NCBI GenBank assembly: GCA_963728855.1
Contig: CAVSLN010000009.1
Location: 1 to 64,000 of the forward strand
DNA length: 64,000 nucleotides
DNA from: AC-43 sp963728855
GTDB taxonomy: Bacteria; Actinomycetota; Actinomycetes; Mycobacteriales; Micromonosporaceae
Direction of reading: 5' to 3'
The notes beneath the pieces were generated by a model. It searched no databases, was not told the origin of the DNA, and saw only the letters and a program-made list of their open reading frames with translations. Made by a program: the position numbers and the translations under genes. Below are positions 55,803-63,305 of this stretch, in pieces. Within the stretch, counting starts at the first letter, position 1; every line of letters starts with the position of its first letter.

Positions 55803-56076
55803 GTGGCCGCTGTGGGAGGTCTTCATCCGGCCCCGCCGGGGGCTGGCCCACGCGCACGTCGGCTCGCTGCACGCGCCGGACGCGGCGATGGCGCTGCGCA
55901 ACGCACGCGATCTCTACACCCGCCGCCAGGAGGGGGTCTCGATCTGGGTGGTGCGCGCGGCCGACATCACCGCCTCCAGCCCCGACGAGAAGGACGCCTT
56001 CTTCGACCCGGCGGCCGACAAGGTCTACCGCCACCCCACCTTCTACGAGGTACCGGACGGGGCGCCGCACCTATGA
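55795..56076 (+). CDS. paaB: 1,2-phenylacetyl-CoA epoxidase subunit PaaB
   Basis: 93 residues, GTG start overlapping paaA by 8 bp. Highly typical: WPLWEVFIRPRRGLAHAHVG with SLHAPD, AMALRNARDLYTRRQEG, SIWVVRAADITASSPDEKDA and FFDPAADKVYRHPTFYEVP. PaaB bridges PaaAC heterodimers in the epoxidase complex. Its stop overlaps a repeat-derived small reading frame. Confidence 0.96.
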   Translation: MSEWPLWEVFIRPRRGLAHAHVGSLHAPDAAMALRNARDLYTRRQEGVSIWVVRAADITASSPDEKDAFFDPAADKVYRHPTFYEVPDGAPHL

Positions 56077-56300
56077 GCGGAGCGCGAGGCTACGGACCGG
56101 GACCACGACGGCGGATGAGCGCCGAGCGCGAGAGCGAGCAGCTGGCCCTGAGCGGAGCGCGAGGCTACGGACCGGGACCACGACGGCGGATGAGCGCCGA
56201 GCGCGAGAGCGAGCAGCTGGCCCTGAGCGGAGCGCGAGGCTACGGACCGGGACCACGACGGCGGATGAGCGCCGAGCGCGAGAGCGACGGTCGGCAATGA
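56073..56300 (+). repeat. 75-bp in-frame repeat (about 2.7 copies) forming a 75-codon linker frame between paaB and paaC
   Basis: The unit of 75 bp encodes SGARGYGPGPRRRMSAERES followed by EQLAL. Three successive units (the last one truncated) form one reading frame whose ATG overlaps the paaB TGA and whose TGA overlaps the paaC ATG. Translational coupling through the operon is therefore kept. The product, if made, would be a basic low-complexity peptide. I see no domain. Confidence 0.9.
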
Positions 56301-57001
56301 CGGCATCCTTCGATTACGTGCTGGGGCTCGGGGACGATGCGTTGGTACTGGCCCAGCGGCTGTCCGGGTGGTGTGCCCGCGCACCGGAGCTGGAGGAGGA
56401 CGTCGCGCTGGCCAACATCGCGCTGGACCAGCTCGGCGCGGCGCGGCTGCTGCTGACGTACGCGGGGGAGCTGGAGGGCGCGGGGCGCGACGAGGACGCG
56501 CTGGCCTACCTGCGCACCGACCGCGAGTTCCGCAACGCGCTGCTGGTCGAGCTGCCCGAGCGGGACTTCGCCGTACTGATGGCGAAGCTGCTGTTCGTCT
56601 CGGCGTACCAGCGGCTGCTGTACGAGCGGCTCGCGGCCGGGCCGGACGCGCGGCTGGCCGCGATCGCGGGCAAGACCGTGAAGGAGTCCGCGTACCACTT
56701 CGACCACAGTGCACAGTGGACGGTCCGGCTCGGTGACGGTACGCCGTTGTCGCACCAGCGGATGCAGGACGCCGTCGACGAGGTGTGGCCGTACACCCAC
56801 GAGCTGTTCGAGGACAACTACGCGCTGACCGACCCGTGGCTGTCCACAGTGGACAATGCGCTGGCCGAGGCGACGCTGATCCGGCCCGGGTACGGCTGGG
56901 CGCCGACCGGCGGGCGTACCGGCCGGCACACCGAGGCGCTGTCCTACCTGCTGGCCGAGATGCAGGTGGTGCACCGGGCGCATCCGGGTGCCCGATGGTG
57001 A
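56297..57001 (+). CDS. paaC: 1,2-phenylacetyl-CoA epoxidase subunit PaaC
   Basis: 234 residues. Ferritin-like structural partner of PaaA: LEEDVALANIALDQLGAARL, then LLVELPERDFAVLMAKLLF, KTVKESAYHFDHSAQWTVRL, and HTEALSYLLAEMQVVHRAHP at the end. PaaC lacks a working di-iron site but stabilises PaaA and CoA binding. It overlaps paaD by 7 bp. Confidence 0.95.
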   Translation: MTASFDYVLGLGDDALVLAQRLSGWCARAPELEEDVALANIALDQLGAARLLLTYAGELEGAGRDEDALAYLRTDREFRNALLVELPERDFAVLMAKLLFVSAYQRLLYERLAAGPDARLAAIAGKTVKESAYHFDHSAQWTVRLGDGTPLSHQRMQDAVDEVWPYTHELFEDNYALTDPWLSTVDNALAEATLIRPGYGWAPTGGRTGRHTEALSYLLAEMQVVHRAHPGARW

Positions 57002-57450
57002 CCGCGTACGGCGCCGCCGCCTCGGTCGTCGATCCGGAGTTGCGTACGCTCACCATCGAAGAGCTGGGGATCCTCCGCCAGGTGGACGTGGACCCCGGCA
57101 ATCGCGTCACGGTGACGATAACTCCGACGTACGCGGGCTGCCCGGCGATGGACGCGATCCGGGCCGACATCGCCGCGGCCGTCACCGCCGCCGGGTACCC
57201 GGACGTGTCGGTGGTCACGGAGCTGGCCCCGGCCTGGAGTACCGACCGGATCACCCCCGCCGGCCGGGCGAAGCTGGCCGCCGCCGGAGTCGCCCCGCCG
57301 GGCCCGCCGCTGCTGAAGCTCGCGGTCAGCTGCCCCCGGTGCGGGTCGCTCGACACCGTCGAGCTGTCCCGGTTCGGCTCCACCGCGTGCAAGGCGCTGT
57401 GGCGTTGCCGTACCTGCGCCGAGCCCTTTGACGCGGTGAAGCCGTTATGA
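56995..57450 (+). CDS. paaD: PaaD, maturation factor of the phenylacetyl-CoA epoxidase
   Basis: 151 residues. The MIP18-like domain (VVDPELRTLTIEELGILRQV, then TYAGCPAMDAIRADIAAAV) is followed by a zinc-ribbon-like tail with four Cys (CPRCGS and CRTC, plus an extra Cys in STACKALW). This is the PaaD layout, required for assembling the iron centre. Confidence 0.95.
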   Translation: MVTAYGAAASVVDPELRTLTIEELGILRQVDVDPGNRVTVTITPTYAGCPAMDAIRADIAAAVTAAGYPDVSVVTELAPAWSTDRITPAGRAKLAAAGVAPPGPPLLKLAVSCPRCGSLDTVELSRFGSTACKALWRCRTCAEPFDAVKPL

Positions 57451-57468
57451 GGGCGAGGTGAGGGCGTG

Positions 57469-58572
57469 ATGGGCGTTGTCATCACCAAGCCAATGCGCAA
57501 GCGGCCGCGGTTCCACCCGCTGCTGGTGTCCACTGTGGACAGACTGACCGACGACGCGGTCGCGGTGACGTTCACCGTACCGGAGCAGCTGCGCGCCCGG
57601 TTCGCCTTCTCGCCCGGCCAGCACGTGACGGTACGGCGGCTGGTGGGCGGGGAGGACGTCCGGCGCTCGTACTCCATCTGCTCCACGCCCATGGATCTCG
57701 CCGGCGGCCGGCTGCGCATCGGCGTGCGGCTGGTCCCCGGCGGTGCCTTCTCCGAGTACGCCACCGGCAAGCTGAAGCCGGGCGACACGGTCGACGTGCT
57801 GCCGCCGCTCGGCCACTTCACCACCACGCTGAATCCCTTGCGGCGTAAGCACTACGCGGCGATCGTGGCCGGCTCCGGGATCACGCCAGTGCTGTCGCTC
57901 GTGGCCACCGCGCTGGCCGTCGAGCCGGGCAGCCAGGTCACCCTCCTGTACGGCAACCGGTATGCCCGCTCGGTGATGTTCGCCGAGGAGCTGGCCGACC
58001 TCAAGGACCGGTACCCGACCCGGCTGCACCTGGTGCACGTGCTGTCCCGCGAACCGCGGGAGGCGGCGCTGCTGTCCGGCCGGCTGGACGCCGGCCGGCT
58101 GCGCGCCATGCTCGACACGCTCCTCCCACCGGCCGGCGTGGACGAGTGGTTCCTGTGCGGCCCGTACGGGATGGTGACCGACGCCCGCGCCGTGCTCGCC
58201 GAGCGCGCAGTCGCCGAGCGCGCCGTGCACACCGAGCTGTTCCACGTCGAGGAGACCCCGCCCGAGGAGCGCTCCGACGAGCCCGCCCCGACCGGGGACA
58301 CCGAGGTGACCATCCTGCTCGACGGCCGGGCGTCCACCTTCCCGATGGGGCGCGGGGAGCGGGTACTGGAGGCGGCGCTGAAGGTACGGCCGGAGCTGCC
58401 GTACGCCTGCCGGGGCGGGGTGTGCTCGACCTGCCGGGCCCGGCTCGTCGACGGCGAGGTACGGATGGCCCGCAACTACGCCCTCGAACCCGACGAGGTG
58501 GCCGCCGGGTACGTGCTCACCTGCCAGGCCAGCCCGGTCTCCGACCGCCTCACGGTGGACTATGACGGCTGA
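57469..58572 (+). CDS. paaE: 1,2-phenylacetyl-CoA epoxidase reductase PaaE
   Basis: 367 residues from ATG; a GTG one codon earlier is possible. FAD domain with RRSYSICSTP, NAD domain with IVAGSGITPVLSLVATAL and FLCGPYGMV, and C-terminal plant-type 2Fe-2S ferredoxin with Cys spacing in YACRGGVCSTCRARL and LTCQA. It passes electrons from NADPH to PaaA. Last gene of the operon. Confidence 0.96.
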   Translation: MGVVITKPMRKRPRFHPLLVSTVDRLTDDAVAVTFTVPEQLRARFAFSPGQHVTVRRLVGGEDVRRSYSICSTPMDLAGGRLRIGVRLVPGGAFSEYATGKLKPGDTVDVLPPLGHFTTTLNPLRRKHYAAIVAGSGITPVLSLVATALAVEPGSQVTLLYGNRYARSVMFAEELADLKDRYPTRLHLVHVLSREPREAALLSGRLDAGRLRAMLDTLLPPAGVDEWFLCGPYGMVTDARAVLAERAVAERAVHTELFHVEETPPEERSDEPAPTGDTEVTILLDGRASTFPMGRGERVLEAALKVRPELPYACRGGVCSTCRARLVDGEVRMARNYALEPDEVAAGYVLTCQASPVSDRLTVDYDG

Positions 58573-58644
58573 CCGTCCTGCGCGCCGCGCCGGGGCACCC
58601 CGCGGACCCATCCGGGGCTTGCGCCGTACCGAATACTGGTCGTG

Positions 58645-59238
58645 ATGACCTCACGCGACGAAGGACCGCGCCACCTGGCGCCGGCACCCGACCTGCCGCC
58701 CGGCCCGGATGAGCTGCTCACCCGGGTCGCCCGCGGCGACGAGGCGGCCTTTGCCGCGCTCTACGACCAACTGGCGCCCCGGGTCTTCGGGCTGGCCCGC
58801 CGGGTCCTGCGCGACCCGGCCCAGGCCGAGGAGGTCGCCCAGGAGGCGCTGGTCGAGGTGTGGCGCACGGCCAGCCGGTACGACCCGGCGCGGGGGAGCG
58901 CGACCAGCTGGGCGCTGACCATCGCACACCGGCGGGCGGTCGACCGGGTGCGCTCCGAGCAGGCCAGCGCCGAGCGGGAGCGCCGGGTGGCGACCGAGGA
59001 GGTGCCGTACGACGAGGTGGTCGAGCAGGCCACCGCGCGGCTGGAGCGCCAGCAGGTACAGCGCTGCCTCAAGGGCCTGACCGACCTGCAGCGGGAGGCG
59101 ATCACCCTCGCGTACTACCGCGGGTACAGCTACCGGGAGGTGGCCCAGCTGCTCGGCGCCGCGCTACCCACGATCAAGACCCGGATGCGGGACGGGCTGA
59201 TCCGGCTGCGGGACTGTCTGGGGGTGCGGCTGGCATGA
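58645..59238 (+). CDS. SigK-like ECF RNA polymerase sigma factor
   Basis: 197 residues. Region 2: FAALYDQLAPRVFGLARRVL with EEVAQEALVEVWRTASRYDP and WALTIAHRRAVDRVRSE. Region 4: LTDLQREAITLAYYRGYSYR followed by EVAQLLGAALPTIKTRMRDG. The Gly/Pro-rich N-terminus and the overlapping RskA-type anti-sigma gene identify the SigK/RskA group. Confidence 0.93.
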   Translation: MTSRDEGPRHLAPAPDLPPGPDELLTRVARGDEAAFAALYDQLAPRVFGLARRVLRDPAQAEEVAQEALVEVWRTASRYDPARGSATSWALTIAHRRAVDRVRSEQASAERERRVATEEVPYDEVVEQATARLERQQVQRCLKGLTDLQREAITLAYYRGYSYREVAQLLGAALPTIKTRMRDGLIRLRDCLGVRLA

Positions 59239-59966
59239 GCACCTCTGATATCCACACGCTGGCCGGGGCGTACGCGCTCGACGGCGTGGACGACATCGAA
59301 CGGGCGCAGTTCACCCGGCACGTCTCGACCTGCGAGGCGTGTGCGCAGGAGGTCGCCGAGCTGCAGGCGGCGGCCGGGCGGCTGGCCGACCTGACGGCCG
59401 TGGACCCGCCGGCCCGGCTCAGGGCGTCCGTACTCGCCGAGGTCGCCCGGACGCGGCAGGTCGGGCCCGGGCGCCGGGCCGTGGACAGCGGCGCCCCGAG
59501 CGCGACGCGCTGGCGGCGCTGGACCGCGGCCGCGGTCGCCGTCGGGATCATCGCGGTCGGCGCGGCGGCGGCCACGTTCGTCATCGAGGACCAGCGGGTA
59601 CGGGACGCCCAGCACCAGGCCGCCGACGCTCAGGAGGTGGCGGCGATCCTCGCGGCGCCGGACGCGATCGTGCGCGTCCAGACGGTGTCCGGCGGCCGGG
59701 TGACCGTGGCCGTGTCCGAGTCGCTCAACAAGGGTGCCGCGCTGCTGAACGGGCTGCCCAACCCGGGCGGTGCCAACGCGTACCAACTCTGGCTCATCAA
59801 GGGCGACCAGCCGCTCAGCAAGGGCTTACTCGCGGCCGGTACCGGCAGCGGCACCAAGGTTTTCGGTGACGTCCACGGCGCCGGCGCGTTCGGCGTCAGC
59901 CGGGAGCCCGCCGCCGGCTCGAAAACGCCCACCAAGCCGCTCGTCACCACCGTCGGCCTCACCTGA
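59235..59966 (+). CDS. RskA-like anti-sigma factor
   Basis: 243 residues. A ZAS-like N-terminal domain (HTLAGAYALDGVDDIERAQF, then HVSTCEACAQEVAELQAAA) should hold the sigma factor. One membrane helix follows (WTAAAVAVGIIAVGAAAATF). The extracytoplasmic anti-sigma-K domain has LPNPGGANAYQLWLIKGDQP. Release probably uses regulated proteolysis, as in mycobacterial RskA. It overlaps the sigma gene by 4 bp. Confidence 0.93.
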   Translation: MSTSDIHTLAGAYALDGVDDIERAQFTRHVSTCEACAQEVAELQAAAGRLADLTAVDPPARLRASVLAEVARTRQVGPGRRAVDSGAPSATRWRRWTAAAVAVGIIAVGAAAATFVIEDQRVRDAQHQAADAQEVAAILAAPDAIVRVQTVSGGRVTVAVSESLNKGAALLNGLPNPGGANAYQLWLIKGDQPLSKGLLAAGTGSGTKVFGDVHGAGAFGVSREPAAGSKTPTKPLVTTVGLT

Positions 59967-60001
59967 CCCGTCCGGGCAGGCGGGCGCTCCGAACAACGGT
60001 C

Positions 60002-60424
60002 ATGGCAACCAACAGCATGGCCGGTACGGTCTCCGGGCGGCGCCTCAACACCCTGGTCGCGTTCCTCTTCGGCGCGGTCTTCGTGCTGGTCGGCCTGGCC
60101 GGGTTCTTCGTCACCGGCGGACATCACGCGGTGGGACAGGACGGCGGCAAGCTGCTCGGCCTGTTCCAGGTCAACCTCATCCACAACCTGGTGCACCTGG
60201 CGGTCGGCGCGATCATGATCGGCGCCGCGATCGCCGGGCTGCGCGCCGCCAAGATGGTCAACCTGCTCTTCGGGGTGGTGTACCTGGTGGTCTTCGTCTT
60301 CGGTCTCTTCGCGCTCGGGAGCAGCCTCAACTTCCTCGCCCTCAACGGCGCGGACAACGGGCTGCACCTGGCGCTCGGCGCGGTGCTCACCGCGGTGGGG
60401 CTCGGCCTCGACCGCTCGGCGTGA
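60002..60424 (+). CDS. DUF4383 membrane protein
   Basis: 140 residues with four hydrophobic helices (LVAFLFGAVFVLVGLAGFFV, NLVHLAVGAIMIGAAIAGL, VNLLFGVVYLVVFVFGLFAL, LHLALGAVLTAVGLGL). The family motif NLIHNLVHLAVG is present. Such proteins often accompany sigma/anti-sigma loci; their role is unknown. It lies 35 bp after the RskA gene. Confidence 0.9.
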   Translation: MATNSMAGTVSGRRLNTLVAFLFGAVFVLVGLAGFFVTGGHHAVGQDGGKLLGLFQVNLIHNLVHLAVGAIMIGAAIAGLRAAKMVNLLFGVVYLVVFVFGLFALGSSLNFLALNGADNGLHLALGAVLTAVGLGLDRSA

Positions 60425-60516
60425 GCTTCCGGGGCGGGGCCCGAGGCCCCGCCCCGGCCGTTCAACGGAGCCACGTTGGCTGTGCTCGCCTCGCCAAAGA
60501 CCGGCTGCGGCTGCGC

Positions 60517-61467
60517 TCAGCGGATCGCGTCCAGCTCGGCAAGGTCCTCCGGCGTCGGTACCCACTGCGCGGCGGCCACGTTCGCGGCCACCTGCTCGGG
60601 CCGGGTCGCACCCGCGATCACGCTGGCTACCGCCGGCTTCCCGGCCAGCCCGCCGATCGCCACGTCGAGCAGGCTGAGGCCGCGCGCCTCGGCGTACGCC
60701 TGGAGGCGCTCGATCGTGTCCCACGGCGCCCTGGCCAGCCGCTCGGCGTACCGGGCCTCGGCCAGCCGGCCGCCGGCCGGCGCCGCCGCGCCCCGCCGGT
60801 ACTTGCCGGTGAGCAGGCCGGAGGCGAGCGGGAAGAACGGCAGCATCCCCAGCCCGAAGCGCTCGCAGGCGGGCAGCACCTCGGCCTCCACGTCCCGCTT
60901 CAGCAGGCTGTAGTCGTTCTGGGCGCTGACGAACGGGGTCAGGTCACCGGTGCGCGCGGTCCACGCGGCGTCCGCGACCTGCCAGCCGGCGAAGTTCGAG
61001 TTGCCGAGGTACCGGACCTTTCCGGACCGGACGAGGCTGTCCAATGTGGACAGTGTCTCGGCGATCGGGGTGGCCCGGTCGGGGTAGTGGAACTGGTAGA
61101 GGTCGATGTAGTCGGTACCGAGCCGGCGCAGCGACGCCTCGACCGCCCGCATGATGTAGCGGCGCGACCCGCGGGCACCCCGGTCCGGCCCGTTCGCGCC
61201 GCCCATGTCCATGCCGAACTTGGTCGCCACGACCACGTCGGCGCGGCGCCCCTTGAGCGCCGCGCCGAGCAGCTCCTCTGAGGCGCCGTGCGGGGTGCCG
61301 TAGATGTCGGCGGTATCGAAGAAGTTGATGCCGTGGTCGAGCGCCGCGTCGACGACCGCCCGGGTACCGTCCGCGTCGACCTTGCGGCCGAAGTTGTTGC
61401 ACCCGATGCCGACGACCGACACGACCAGCCCGGAGCTACCGAGCCTGCGGTAGCGCATGTCTGCCAT
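60517..61467 (-). CDS. aldo/keto reductase
   Basis: 316 residues from ATG 61467. The AKR barrel shows MRYRRLGSSGLVVSVVGIGC at the start and catalytic Asp/Tyr in INFFDTADIYGTPHGASEEL. The Lys is in VVVATKFGMD, the His in LYQFHYPD, and the NADPH-binding region is IAGATRPEQVAANVAA. This resembles the general-stress YhdN/AKR11-like group. The substrate is unknown. Confidence 0.93.
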   Translation of the reverse strand: MADMRYRRLGSSGLVVSVVGIGCNNFGRKVDADGTRAVVDAALDHGINFFDTADIYGTPHGASEELLGAALKGRRADVVVATKFGMDMGGANGPDRGARGSRRYIMRAVEASLRRLGTDYIDLYQFHYPDRATPIAETLSTLDSLVRSGKVRYLGNSNFAGWQVADAAWTARTGDLTPFVSAQNDYSLLKRDVEAEVLPACERFGLGMLPFFPLASGLLTGKYRRGAAAPAGGRLAEARYAERLARAPWDTIERLQAYAEARGLSLLDVAIGGLAGKPAVASVIAGATRPEQVAANVAAAQWVPTPEDLAELDAIR

Positions 61468-61493
61468 CAAAGAACCCTAGCGCCGTCGAAGGT

Positions 61494-61517
61494 GGCTCCC
61501 CCCGTGAGGATCAGCTA
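61494..61517. repeat. REP-like intergenic element, copy 4 (partial)
   Basis: GCTCCCCCCGTGAGGATCAG followed by CTAG. It matches the right half of the element at 35839, including the CTAG that follows there. It lies between the reductase start and the stop of the next minus-strand gene. Confidence 0.6.
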
Positions 61518-61539
61518 GAGGCCGCTGGCCCGCCCGGCT

Positions 61540-62220
61540 TCAGCGCAGAGGCGGCAGCCAGGTGCCCGGGTCCGTACAGTCCGCGAAGCGCGCGTTCTCG
61601 ACGAGCCGGACGAGATCCTGGTACGTGATCTGGCTGCGGTCCTGGACGGTGAGCCGGACCTCGCACCGCCCGACGTGCAGGAGCAGCCCGCTGCCGGCGT
61701 CCGGGAGGACCATGGCCCCGTTCTTGCCGGTGTAGTACCACGCGTCGTACCCGGCGATCTTCGTGGTCGTGTCGTGCGGGCTGATATGGCCGTCCCCGTA
61801 GTCGCTGCGGGTCAGGACCTGGATCTCCAGGGGTACCCCGCCAGCAGACAACGTCGGCCCGATAGGGCTGTCCCAGACGGGGTCCCCGCCGAAGTCGATG
61901 GTGGTGTTGTAATCAGGTGGCGGGCCGAGCACGTCGGCTATGAGGACTGTCCCGGGCAGTCCATGCGGAACGTAGCCGAGCAGGTACGGCATAGGGATGT
62001 CGCGCGGCGCGCCCGCCCGGACCAGGCCGGCCACCTGGGCCAGCTCGGCCTTCGAGTAGCTCTGCGCGTCGTCGTAAACGAGGACCCAGGCGCCGGCAGC
62101 GTCCGGCCACCCGACTGCCATTCCGCGCACTTCTGTCCGGGGACGAGAGTCGTCCGGGTACCCCTGCTTGACCGTTCCGAGCAGGAGGTCGGGCAGGTAG
62201 TAGGCCGGGTGGCCGTTCAC
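61540..62220 (-). pseudogene. C-terminal part of a frameshift-split membrane protein downstream of a SigE-type sigma factor
   Basis: Apparent 226-codon frame from an ATG overlapping the previous stop. The sequence reads as an extracytoplasmic domain (YLPDLLLGTVKQGYPDD, WVLVYDDAQSYSKAELAQVA, GKNGAMVLPDAGSGLLLHVG) without a signal peptide. Adding one base near 62233 joins it to the preceding frame as LLNGEHITVNGHPAYYLP, which reads through naturally. I therefore treat the two as one gene broken by a one-base deletion or sequence error. Confidence 0.65.
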
Positions 62221-62651
62221 GGTGATGTGCTCCCGTTTAGCAGCCGTGACCCGTCGTAGGTGCCCGGATCGTGCACGACGACACTCATCTGCTGTGGGTT
62301 TCCCCCGCTGCCGCGGCGCGCGATGAGGTACTGGGTACGGCCCACCACGCCGTAGGTGATCACGTGGTAACCGGTGCCGCTGTCCACGTCGACGGTCATC
62401 TGGAGCGCGCCGCGGTATCCGTTGCCCCCGGCCGGGCCGGCTCTCGTACCCGTCCAGCCGAGGTGGGTGACCACGGCGGGCGCCAGCAGCGCGACGGCGG
62501 CGGCCAGCGCCACCCCGGCGGTGTACCCGACCCGGCGGCGGCGCCGGATCCGGGCGGCGCCCCGCTTCGCCGCCTCGACGACCGCGCCGCCGCCGGCCGC
62601 CAGGTCCTCGTGGTCGACCAGCGTCTGGCGCAGTTCCCGCAGGTCTCTCAT
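62217..62651 (-). CDS. N-terminal part of the split membrane protein (possible anti-sigma factor)
   Basis: 144 codons. A short cytoplasmic part (MRDLRELRQTLVDHEDLAAG, with a basic RIRRRRRVG) precedes one membrane helix (AGVALAAAVALLAPAVVTHL) and the beginning of an extracytoplasmic domain. Its ATG overlaps the stop of the SigE-type sigma gene. That position, together with a single helix, is typical for a membrane regulator of the sigma factor. No zinc-binding HxxxCxxC motif is present. Confidence 0.65.
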   Translation of the reverse strand: MRDLRELRQTLVDHEDLAAGGGAVVEAAKRGAARIRRRRRVGYTAGVALAAAVALLAPAVVTHLGWTGTRAGPAGGNGYRGALQMTVDVDSGTGYHVITYGVVGRTQYLIARRGSGGNPQQMSVVVHDPGTYDGSRLLNGSTSP

Positions 62652-63208
62652 GAGATCTCTCCCTCGGTCCGGTCTCCCGTTGTCCCGTTCGCCGGCCGGT
62701 CCGCCCCGGTCCCGGCCAGCTCCGGCGGTCCGGTCAGCTCGACGCGGAGTGTGGCCAGGGCCCGCGAGGCGTACGAGCGGACGGTGCCGGGCCGGCAGCC
62801 GAGCACCTCGGAGATCTCGGGATCGGAGAGGCCCTCGTAGTAACGGAGGACGAGTACCGCGCGCTGCTGCCGGGGCAGGGTGGCGAGCTGCCGCCAGAGC
62901 TCCTCGCGGTCGCCGTGCTCGCTCGCCCGGTCCGGCAGCGCCGGCGCCTCCGGCCCGTCCAGCGCCTCGTACGTGAGCGCGACGGTACGGACGACACGGC
63001 GGCGGCGCAGCGACAGGTACTCGTTGGTGACCATGGTCCGGACGTACGCGTACGGCTCGTCGAGCCCGGCGATGCGCCGCCAGCGGACGAGTGCCCGGGT
63101 GAGCACCTCCTGCACCACGTCCTGGGCGAGCTCCCGGTTCCCGGTGAGCACGGCGGCGTACCGCGGCAGAGCCGGCAGCCGCGCCTGGGTGAACTCCTCG
63201 AACCGCAT
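62648..63208 (-). CDS. SigE-family ECF RNA polymerase sigma factor
   Basis: 186 residues from ATG 63208. The SigE-group start MRFEEFTQARLPALPRYAAV is followed by region 2 (AQDVVQEVLTRALVRWRRIA, YAYVRTMVTNEYLSLRRRR) and region 4 (LPRQQRAVLVLRYYEGLSDP, then EISEVLGCRPGTVRSYASRA). This short-type sigma factor is abundant in Streptomyces and Micromonospora relatives. Confidence 0.93.
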   Translation of the reverse strand: MRFEEFTQARLPALPRYAAVLTGNRELAQDVVQEVLTRALVRWRRIAGLDEPYAYVRTMVTNEYLSLRRRRVVRTVALTYEALDGPEAPALPDRASEHGDREELWRQLATLPRQQRAVLVLRYYEGLSDPEISEVLGCRPGTVRSYASRALATLRVELTGPPELAGTGADRPANGTTGDRTEGEIS

Positions 63209-63305
63209 CCGCCCGTCCTTCCCCGCCTGGCCTCCGCGAGGATGAACGCGGGACCGCCTGGATCTGCTGCGCCGGCGTGGCGTCCGGATCGGTACGCTCG
63301 ATGAC

